Origin: Phycisphaera sp.
GTDB lineage: Bacteria > Planctomycetota > Phycisphaerae > Phycisphaerales > Phycisphaeraceae
Assembly: GCA_029287335.1 (NCBI GenBank)
Contig: JARFRI010000341.1
Span: forward strand, 1-5,172
Length of the DNA stretch: 5,172 nt
Reading direction: 5' to 3'
Shown one piece after another: positions 1-5,172 of the stretch. The notes below the pieces were generated by a model. That model was not told the origin of the DNA and made no database searches. It worked only from the letters and a program-made list of their open reading frames with translations. Each line of letters begins with the position of its first letter. The stretch's first letter is position 1. The translations under genes and the position numbers were made by a program.

Positions 1-611
1 TTGTTACAGAGATCCGCCAGTTCGAGGAGGATGTGCGAGCTGATGAGGATCGTCTTGCCCATGCGGTGCAGTTCTTTGAGCAGCTCGCGCATCTCGATCC
101 GTGCCCGCGGGTCCAGGCCCGACGCCGGCTCATCCATCAGCTGCACCTTCGGGTCGTGCAGGAGCACACGCGCGACGGACAAGCGCTGCTGCATCCCGCG
201 CGATAGTGAGTTCACATCGGCCTCGGCCTAGTGCGTCACGTCCGGTCGCGCCAGCACATCATCCATCACACACTTGCGCTGCTGGCCGTTGATGTCGTAA
301 GCCGATGCGAAGAACTCGAGCTATTCCTGGACGACCATGTCTTCGTAGGAACCGAAGAAGTCGGGCACGTAGCCGATGATGGATCGCACCTGTCGTGCGT
401 TGACCGGGCCGACGGATAGGCCGTCGATGCGTGCCTCGCCCCAGGTGGGTTTAAGGAGTGTCGAGAGGATCTTGATGGTGGTCGTTTTGCCCGCGCCGTT
501 GGGCCCGATGAAGCCGAAGGCATCACCCTGCTCGATCTCGAGGTTGAGGTTGGATAGCGCGATGAGTTCGCCGTAGCGCTTGGTCAGGTTAATGGTTTGA
601 ATCATGGCCAT
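1..611 (-). pseudogene. ABC transporter ATP-binding subunit (GldA/CcmA-like), interrupted by two TAG codons, 3' end beyond the window
   Basis: Nucleotide-binding subunit of an ABC-2 type exporter, which would power a membrane permease not seen here. From ATG at 611 the frame reads MAMIQTINLTKRYG; the second ATG (605) is an equally good start, and neither has a Shine-Dalgarno sequence. Walker A is GPNGAGKTT (residues 36-44). The Q-loop region reads GYVPDFFGSYEDM, with Asp where Gln is usual, which I recall as normal for this subfamily. The signature is LSRGMQQR (136-143), Walker B VQLMDEP (156-162), D-loop SGLD (164-167) and H-loop His193. The frame is open to the left edge, but residue 97 (bases 321-323) and residue 128 (bases 228-230) are TAG. 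Homologues would have an aromatic (YLEFF) and probably Lys or Gln at these places. No frameshift is visible, so these are two point changes. The first stop removes the signature, Walker B and H-loop, so the 96-aa product could not hydrolyse ATP. Sequencing error is the main alternative; amber recoding is unlikely because two neighbouring genes end naturally at TAG. Confidence 0.85.
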
Positions 612-616
612 GTGTT

Positions 617-703
617 GAAGCCGTTGGCCTTTAGCCGTTAGCCCATAGTCAGAAAAATCAGGGCCGTATTGCTTCGGGCTAAAAGCTAACGGCTAACAGC
701 TAA
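617..703. repeat. Inverted pair of 4 x 7-bp TTAGC-heptamer arms
   Basis: Two 28-bp arms face each other across a 31-bp spacer (645-675). The right arm (676-703), read on the minus strand, is four uninterrupted heptamers that all begin TTAGC: TTAGCTG, TTAGCCG, then TTAGCTT, TTAGCCC. The left arm (617-644), read on the plus strand, holds four units in the same register. Its outer two (617-630) are degenerate and its inner two are TTAGCCG (631-637) and TTAGCCC (638-644). The inner heptamers pair perfectly (638-644 with 676-682). A shifted register also gives a perfect 12-bp match (631-642 with 685-696). In register the arms match at about 21 of 28 positions. The element fills the gap between two minus-strand genes and ends five bases before the ATPase ATG, so in RNA it would form a hairpin just upstream of that start. 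There is no U-tract, so it does not look like an intrinsic terminator. Confidence 0.8.
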
Positions 704-711
704 AGGCTTTC

Positions 712-3117
712 CTACAAATCATAAATCCAACGGACGACGGTCCACCCCTGGCTGGGGATCGTTTTGCCATCGACGGTCAGGGGCACGGGGCTGGGGCTTT
801 CGCGGAGGTGGCCGATGAGGATGATGCGTCGGCCGGTGATCAGGTGGGTCAGGTCCAGATCGCGGACAAGCGATCGGCTGTAGATGTCCATGCCGAACAT
901 CCCGTTTTTCACTTCGTAATCCGGCGGGGGTAGCGCGCCAAAGAACGTGATCAGCGGGATATCGCGGTCAATGTTTGAATTGTTGCCCGATCCGCCGCTG
1001 AAGCCGCGGTCGGCCATGGCTGCACCAAGGTATCCCTCGTTTCGCCAAAAGCGTTGCTTGCTATCCAGGCGTGGCCGGACCCATAACGGGCTGTAGGCGC
1101 TACGTGCGTTGGGCAGGGCAAGGGGTGTGCCGGGGGCCCAGATGGACTGCTTGGTTGTTGGGTCTTTGTACTCGTAAACAATCGGCCGGTTCTGCGCGCG
1201 GGTCGCGCCGGGGGTCGCGGGCATCTGCGCGCCACCGGGGCAGTAGATGATGCGGACATCACGCAGCTCACCGGGCAAGTCGTGCGTGATGGTGCCGACG
1301 GGCAGGTCGTTGTTGATGCGAAGCGAGGCTTGGGGCATCGACCAGGGCTTGGCTAAGCCCTCCTGCTGCCCGGATATCTGTCCCAGGAAATCGATCTTGA
1401 GCGACTTGGTCGTCGAGCGCATCGGCACGGGCAGTTCGCTGGGCTGGGCCGCGTCGAACACGTACGACCGCTTGTCGGGGTAGCCCGGCGAGTCGGGCAT
1501 GAGGTCGTTGCCCGGGCTGGCCAGCAGGTTGATCACCTCCATGCGTGCCAGGCCATCTTTTTGCGAGCCGACCTGCACATCAGACGTCGCAAACGTCGGG
1601 ATCAACAACGACTGCCAGGACCGGGCATGCACGCGGTTGGTGTTGCCATCGATGTCCAGCACGGTGAAGTGAGAGACGGACGTCGTCGCCGGCCGCATCA
1701 CCCACGCCCCGCCCCACGCCACCATCGAGAACAGCGCGACGATACAGACAAAGAGCATCCAGCTATGGCGTTGCCAGCCCTTGGCCTTAAGCAGGTTCGG
1801 GAAGGTCAGCGCCGTGAGGATGATGTAGATCACAAAGAGGACAAAGGCCAGGCCGATCGCCGCGCCGGTCTGGCCCTCACGCGCGACGCGCTGGCTCATC
1901 CAGTTGCCCAGTTCGATCTGGCCGGTCGCGTCCTTGGCTTCCCAGTATTGGCCCCGGGTCTGGGGGCTGTCGAACTCGCTGTTGGGGATGAGCTCGCCGG
2001 TCTTGCTGGCCCGCCAGTTGAAGATGCGGGCCCACACCCGGTGCAGGCGGAACGCATCGATGGACTTGAGCACATCAGGGTTGCTCAGATCGATGCCAAC
2101 GAGCGTGACCTGGCCAAAGCCGAATCGCCTGCCCACGATCAGCGGCTTCAAATCGGGCTGCGGTGGGTTGGCACCTGGCGCGATGTCCGCAGGACGCGTT
2201 GAGAGATCGACATCGGCCAGCGAGGTGTAGCCCGGCGCGTTGCTCAGATCAAACCAATTCAGTGCCACCGGGTCGGTGCTGCGCAGCACGCCGAACACAG
2301 AGATCGGCGGACGCGCACGGGCCTGATTGATCGCGTCGGCCTTGATCGGGTCGAGCAGGTCGGCCAAGCCTGAGTCCGCGCCGGTCCACTGCTGGCCAGC
2401 GTAAGGCAGGACGATCACTAAATGCCCGCCGCGGTACACCCACTCGCGCAGCGCCCGCTTACTGCTGTCACTCATGCGATTGTCTGTCGGCTCACCGCCC
2501 TCGCCGGGCATCCACACCAGCGACGACAAACTATCCAACCCGTACCAACGGTCCGGCAGAGTTTCCAGCGTCAGCCCTCGCACCAGCCGCAGCTCTTCGT
2601 GGTGCGTCGACCAGCGCATCCAAGGCGTCATGCCCATGCCCTTGAACCCGCAGAACCCAATCAGGTTGACCGAGGGGTCGGCCACCGCGCTGTCGCTGAG
2701 CTGAAGCTCGACCTGATTGAGTAGTTCGCCGCTCTTCACCTCGACGGCCTGAAAGACCCACGTCTGGCCGGGGCGAGTCGACATCGGCGGGGTCGCGTAA
2801 AGCCAGACGCCCTGGGGTCGAAGCGGCTGGAGCGTGATGTTGGAGCGCTGGGCGATGAGTTCGTCGCCGTCCTCATCCGTGAGCAGCCAGCGGCAGTGGA
2901 CCTCGACGTTTTCAGCACCAGAATTGGTCAGGTCCACCCGCACAGGCGTCCAGACCCCGCGCTGGACAATGCCGCCCAGGCCAAGGAAGTCACGCTGGAT
3001 ATCGATCTGAACGCCGGCCTGCTGGGCCATCGCAGGTTGCCCGATCAGTAACGCGCAGGCGCACAGCAGGACAAACAGGACTCGTGCGGCGACATTGCTC
3101 GTGGGATAGCCCGGCAT
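712..3117 (-). CDS. Secreted, membrane-anchored protein with GATase-like domain, putative partner of the adjacent ABC transporter
   Basis: An 801-aa protein whose family I cannot name; no enzymatic function is claimed. Residues 1-31 form a signal peptide with hydrophobic core VLFVLLCACALLIG and a probable signal peptidase I site after AMA (29-31). Residues about 35-145 look like a beta-sandwich (WTPVRVDLTNSG at 55-66). Residues about 150-350 resemble a class I glutamine-amidotransferase/DUF4350-type fold, with REWVYRGGHLVIVLP (224-238) and RRFGFGQVTLVGIDLSNPD (330-348). I see no GxCxG nucleophile elbow with a matching His-Glu pair, so this domain is probably non-catalytic. Two hydrophobic helices follow (about 417-440 and 453-473). 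The remaining 325 residues have no recognised motif and should lie outside the cytoplasm if both helices span the membrane. The ATG at 3117 is chosen because the signal peptide starts there. No Shine-Dalgarno is visible, but TAGAAT lies 7 nt upstream. The ABC ATPase follows on the same strand after about 100 bp, suggesting an export or envelope role (inference). Confidence 0.85.
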   Translation of the reverse strand: MPGYPTSNVAARVLFVLLCACALLIGQPAMAQQAGVQIDIQRDFLGLGGIVQRGVWTPVRVDLTNSGAENVEVHCRWLLTDEDGDELIAQRSNITLQPLRPQGVWLYATPPMSTRPGQTWVFQAVEVKSGELLNQVELQLSDSAVADPSVNLIGFCGFKGMGMTPWMRWSTHHEELRLVRGLTLETLPDRWYGLDSLSSLVWMPGEGGEPTDNRMSDSSKRALREWVYRGGHLVIVLPYAGQQWTGADSGLADLLDPIKADAINQARARPPISVFGVLRSTDPVALNWFDLSNAPGYTSLADVDLSTRPADIAPGANPPQPDLKPLIVGRRFGFGQVTLVGIDLSNPDVLKSIDAFRLHRVWARIFNWRASKTGELIPNSEFDSPQTRGQYWEAKDATGQIELGNWMSQRVAREGQTGAAIGLAFVLFVIYIILTALTFPNLLKAKGWQRHSWMLFVCIVALFSMVAWGGAWVMRPATTSVSHFTVLDIDGNTNRVHARSWQSLLIPTFATSDVQVGSQKDGLARMEVINLLASPGNDLMPDSPGYPDKRSYVFDAAQPSELPVPMRSTTKSLKIDFLGQISGQQEGLAKPWSMPQASLRINNDLPVGTITHDLPGELRDVRIIYCPGGAQMPATPGATRAQNRPIVYEYKDPTTKQSIWAPGTPLALPNARSAYSPLWVRPRLDSKQRFWRNEGYLGAAMADRGFSGGSGNNSNIDRDIPLITFFGALPPPDYEVKNGMFGMDIYSRSLVRDLDLTHLITGRRIILIGHLRESPSPVPLTVDGKTIPSQGWTVVRWIYDL

Positions 3118-3124
3118 CGGCCAG

Positions 3125-3130
3125 ATTCTA
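3125..3130 (-). promoter_or_regulatory. Possible -10 element (TAGAAT) for a leaderless transcript of the 801-aa gene
   Basis: On the minus strand TAGAAT fits the sigma70-type TANNNT consensus and is separated from the ATG at 3117 by exactly 7 nt. That would place the transcription start at or next to the start codon. No Shine-Dalgarno lies between, and no TTGACA-like -35 is seen 16-18 bp further upstream, so the call rests on the -10 and its spacing alone. Confidence 0.35.
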
Positions 3131-3235
3131 GCGGCGATGAGCCGTGAGGGCGCGTGCGCGAAAGCAGATCAGGCCCGATAAGGCGTGCCGAGCAAGGCTG
3201 TCAACGCGCACCGGTCAGCGGCCGATACCGATCAC
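3131..3235. other. Divergent intergenic region
   Basis: About 100 bp between the -10 candidate of the minus-strand 801-aa gene and the preferred ATG of the 82-aa gene. It must hold the promoters for both directions. I find no convincing -35 box, operator palindrome, riboswitch or RNA gene. Part of it (from 3185) is open in frame with the 82-aa gene and would be coding if the GTG start were used. Confidence 0.5.
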
Positions 3236-3484
3236 ATGCCGACCGAAACGAAGCTGCTACTGACCTGCCTCGTGATCCTCGCCGCCGGACTTGTGTATGC
3301 GGTGCTGCGGGTATCCGGTGCGTGGTACGAGCACCATGTCAGCCGACACGATCTTGTGGCCGAATCAAAGCGCCGCCGATTTGCGTACCTCAAAGCGATC
3401 GCCGACCGGGACCGAGAGATGATGGAGGCCCAGGGGGCCGTCATCATAGAGAACGACGAGCCGCAGCTCGCACAAGCGGCGTAA
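3236..3484 (+). CDS. Small single-pass membrane protein, unknown function
   Basis: An 82-aa protein read from ATG at 3236. After MPTETK there is one clear transmembrane segment (LLLTCLVILAAGLVYAVL, about residues 7-24). A charged, His-, Arg- and Glu-rich segment of about 55 residues follows (for example AESKRRRFAYLKAIADRDREM), which is probably helical and may form a short coiled coil, then an acidic end and a TAA stop. Codon third positions are G/C-rich as in the neighbours, which supports real coding. The same frame can be extended to GTG at 3185, giving 99 aa. I prefer the ATG because the extra 17 residues are polar and would push the membrane segment away from the N-terminus. There is no Shine-Dalgarno for either start. 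The gene lies 57 bp ahead of pyrC on the same strand and diverges from the 801-aa gene. Its function is not recognised. Confidence 0.6.
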   Translation: MPTETKLLLTCLVILAAGLVYAVLRVSGAWYEHHVSRHDLVAESKRRRFAYLKAIADRDREMMEAQGAVIIENDEPQLAQAA

Positions 3485-3529
3485 TCAGCAAGCCAATAGA
3501 CCACGCACCAGCGAATTGTCTGCATCCGC

Positions 3530-3535
3530 TATGCT
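3530..3535 (+). promoter_or_regulatory. Possible -10 element (TATGCT) for a leaderless pyrC transcript
   Basis: TATGCT matches TANNNT and ends 6 nt before the pyrC ATG, the spacing expected when transcription begins at the start codon. There is no Shine-Dalgarno between it and the ATG. TTGTCT at 3516-3521 resembles a -35 but is only 8 bp away, too close for sigma70. Co-transcription with the upstream 82-aa gene is also possible. Confidence 0.3.
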
Positions 3536-3541
3536 GTCGGC

Positions 3542-4948
3542 ATGGCTAAGCTCACCCTCACTGGCGGCCGGCTCATCGACCCGGCCAACGGCATCGACCA
3601 AGTGACCGACCTCGTCCTAATCGACGGCAAGGTCGACTCCATCGGTAACGTCTCCAGGCCCGATGGGCCAACACTTGATGCGTCGGGCTGCATCGTCGCG
3701 CCGGGGCTGATCGACATCCATGTCCACTTCCGTGAGCCGGGCCAGGAAGAAAAAGAAACGATCGCGACCGGCGCTGCGGCTGCCGTCGCGGGTGGGTTCA
3801 CCAGCATCTGCTGCATGCCCAACACGACGCCGACGCTCGACGATGATTCGATGATCGAGTTCGTCTACAAGCAAGCGGCCAAAGCCAACCTCGCCAACGT
3901 GTACCCGGTCGGTGCGGCGACCAAAAATCGCGAGGGAAAAGAGCTGGCCGAGATCGGGCTGATGCACAAGGCCGGCGCGGTAGGCTTCAGCGATGACGGC
4001 ACACCCGTGGGCTCGGCCAAGGTCATGCACCAGGCGTTGCGCTATATCGCGATGACCGGGCAGGTCTTCATGCAGCACTGCGAAGACCCGGAACTGGGCG
4101 GCGGCGCGATGAACGCCGGGCCATTGGCCAGCAAACTCGGCCTGGCAGGTTGGCCCTCGCTGGCTGAAGAACTGATGATCGCTCGCGACATCATGATCGC
4201 CGAGTCACTGAACTACTCGGCCCGCTGGCACGCCCAACACATGACCACCGCCGGCGGAGCCTCGCTGCTGCGCGAAGCGCGGGCACGCTACGTCAAGGCG
4301 GTCAAGGCCGGTACCGCGCCACGTGATGACTTTGCCGAAACAGGACTGGGGCGCATCACCGGCGAAGTCAGCCCGCACCACTTGCTGCTGACCGAACAAG
4401 CCTGCGCCAACTACGACACCCTCGCGAAGATGAACCCGCCACTGCGGCGTCAGAGCGATATCGACGCGCTGCTCGAAGCGGTGGCCGACGGGACGATCTC
4501 GATCCTCGCGACCGATCACGCCCCGCACACCCGCGAGCAGAAAGAGCGCGAGTTCGCCCTTGCGCCCTACGGGATCATCGGGCTGGAGTGTGCCTTGTCG
4601 CTCTACATCAAGGCACTGATTGAGCCGGGCGTGATCGACTGGCCTAGGCTCATCGCGATGACCAGCACGAACCACGCCCAACTCTGCGGCTTGAAGGGCA
4701 AGGGCCAACTGGCCGCCGGCATGGACGCCGATGTCACCGTGATCGACCCCGAGCACGCCTGGACGATCGATGTCAACGACTTTGCGGGCAAGAGCCGCAA
4801 CTGCCCGTTCGATGGCTGGGACGTGAAGGGCCGAGCGATCGCAACGATCGTGGGCGGGGATATGAAGCTGTGTCTGGATACCGATCGTCTAAGCGGCGTG
4901 AACTGCCCAACGGAACCAAATCAGCTTGCCTCGGCATCGTGTAGCTAA
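3542..4948 (+). CDS. pyrC: Dihydroorotase, class I (zinc-dependent)
   Basis: A cytosolic amidohydrolase of de novo pyrimidine synthesis, interconverting N-carbamoyl-L-aspartate and L-dihydroorotate. The 468-aa protein shows the class I signatures in order: HVHFREPG (60-67, metal His60 and His62, substrate Arg64), MPNTTP with Asn94, FSDDG with Asp152 as the likely metal-bridging Asp used instead of a carboxylated Lys, QHCED with His179, HAQHMTT with His233, EVSPHHLLLT (275-284), MNPPLR with Asn298, and ATDHAPHT with catalytic Asp325 and His329. Assignment is by remembered alignment to Bacillus and Aquifex enzymes. With all ligands present it should be active, not a PyrC-like pseudo-subunit. 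It is longer than the usual 420-430 aa because of an insertion of about 19 residues near 251-270 and a tail of about 25 residues after IVGGDMKL. ATG at 3542 starts directly at the first beta-strand (AKLTLTGGRLIDP); no Shine-Dalgarno is seen. No pyrB is adjacent in the window. The stop overlaps the convergent gene's stop. Confidence 0.95.
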   Translation: MAKLTLTGGRLIDPANGIDQVTDLVLIDGKVDSIGNVSRPDGPTLDASGCIVAPGLIDIHVHFREPGQEEKETIATGAAAAVAGGFTSICCMPNTTPTLDDDSMIEFVYKQAAKANLANVYPVGAATKNREGKELAEIGLMHKAGAVGFSDDGTPVGSAKVMHQALRYIAMTGQVFMQHCEDPELGGGAMNAGPLASKLGLAGWPSLAEELMIARDIMIAESLNYSARWHAQHMTTAGGASLLREARARYVKAVKAGTAPRDDFAETGLGRITGEVSPHHLLLTEQACANYDTLAKMNPPLRRQSDIDALLEAVADGTISILATDHAPHTREQKEREFALAPYGIIGLECALSLYIKALIEPGVIDWPRLIAMTSTNHAQLCGLKGKGQLAAGMDADVTVIDPEHAWTIDVNDFAGKSRNCPFDGWDVKGRAIATIVGGDMKLCLDTDRLSGVNCPTEPNQLASASCS

Positions 4949-5172
4949 TCGTTTTGTATTTCTCGTTCAAAGATCAAGTCTACAGCGACGGCCATGCCGT
5001 AGCCCGAGATCGCCGGAGCGAAGGCCTGCACAAAGCGCCAACCCTCGCTGGCGTGGAAGTCTATTTCGCGCTGATAGGGCGCGTTTTCCAGCTTGGCCAT
5101 CAGCCAGCCCTTGCGGATCTTCTCAACTCTTATACGGATCACGTTTTGAATTTGCGCGTTCGGTGCCGTGGT
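4945..5172 (-). CDS. DUF4177-like small protein, N-terminus beyond the window
   Basis: The last 75 codons of a minus-strand frame that is open to the right edge. The readable part contains APYQREIDFHASEGWRFVQ followed by a Gly-containing turn and AVDLIFERE. This fits the DUF4177 pattern of a strand, a helix ending in an xxEGWxxV motif, and a final strand ending in (I/L)FxR or (I/L)FER. The family consists of small proteins of unknown function. A GTG at 5142 could start a 65-aa product, but coding character continues to the window edge, so the true start is probably outside. The stop is TAG (4947-4945), four bases inside the pyrC end, giving a tail-to-tail arrangement with no room for a terminator between the genes. 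The domain assignment is by eye and moderate. Confidence 0.65.
   Translation of the reverse strand, partial: TTAPNAQIQNVIRIRVEKIRKGWLMAKLENAPYQREIDFHASEGWRFVQAFAPAISGYGMAVAVDLIFEREIQND

Noticed and set aside
228..323. Genome-wide TAG reassignment (recoded amber)
   Set aside because: The 801-aa gene and the DUF4177-like gene both terminate at TAG at plausible protein ends. Reading through the former enters the repeat and meets further TAGs in frame.
321..611. The 96-residue N-terminal ATPase fragment as a stand-alone protein
   Set aside because: It has Walker A but lacks the signature, Walker B and H-loop. The downstream frame continues the same domain without a shift, so it is a truncated piece.
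617..703. Heptamer inverted repeat as a rho-independent terminator or CRISPR array
   Set aside because: There is no U-run after either arm, and the stem has alternative registers with mismatches. The units are 7 bp and contiguous without spacers, so it is not CRISPR.
1561..2202. Long plus-strand open frame (213 codons) opposite the 801-aa gene
   Set aside because: It lies wholly antisense to a gene with signal peptide and membrane helices. Its product is an Arg/His/Asp-rich shadow without domain logic, as expected opposite GC-rich codons.
3154..3549. Plus-strand open frame of 131 codons overlapping the 82-aa gene in another frame
   Set aside because: Its product is Arg/Pro/Cys-rich without structure and it runs into the pyrC start. 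The competing frame has a proper transmembrane segment and better codon use.
4205..4756. Minus-strand open frame of 183 codons inside pyrC
   Set aside because: It is fully antisense to a clearly conserved dihydroorotase and shows no recognisable motif. The similar minus-strand frame at 3617-4078 is rejected for the same reason.

Overview
This is a GC-rich bacterial window with compact gene packing. It is most consistent with a Planctomycetota (Phycisphaerae-like) genome. That placement is an inference: none of the visible starts has a clear Shine-Dalgarno sequence, TTAGC-type heptamer repeats sit between genes, and a GldA-like ABC ATPase lies beside a large secreted/anchored protein with a 'WTPVRV' N-terminal domain. 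No rRNA or other taxonomic marker is present.

Left half, minus strand (bases 1-3117). A large gene (3117 to 712, 801 aa) encodes a protein with a signal peptide, a beta-sandwich-like N-terminal domain, a non-catalytic class I glutamine-amidotransferase-like domain, two transmembrane helices and a long C-terminal region. About 100 bp downstream on the same strand is the ATP-binding subunit of a GldA/CcmA-like ABC transporter (611 to the left edge). Its frame is intact for 203 codons except for two in-frame TAG codons (residues 97 and 128), so it is called a probable pseudogene or an assembly error. The gap between the two genes (612-711) is filled by two opposed 28-bp arms, each built from four 7-bp units of the type TTAGCNN.

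Right half, mainly plus strand (3118-4948). A short divergent promoter region is followed by a small single-pass membrane protein of unknown function (82 aa). Then comes a complete class I dihydroorotase (pyrC, 468 aa) for the third step of pyrimidine synthesis. All metal and substrate residues I can align are present. It carries an insertion of about 19 residues and a C-terminal tail.

Right edge (4945-5172, minus strand). The C-terminal part of a small DUF4177-like protein converges on pyrC, and the two stop codons overlap.

The only functional pairing suggested by context is the 801-aa protein with the ABC ATPase. pyrC and the DUF4177-like gene appear to be unrelated housekeeping or orphan neighbours. 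I do not see convincing evidence for a new multi-gene system. The items most worth checking are the doubly interrupted ATPase, the heptamer inverted repeat directly in front of it, and the possible leaderless promoters of two genes.
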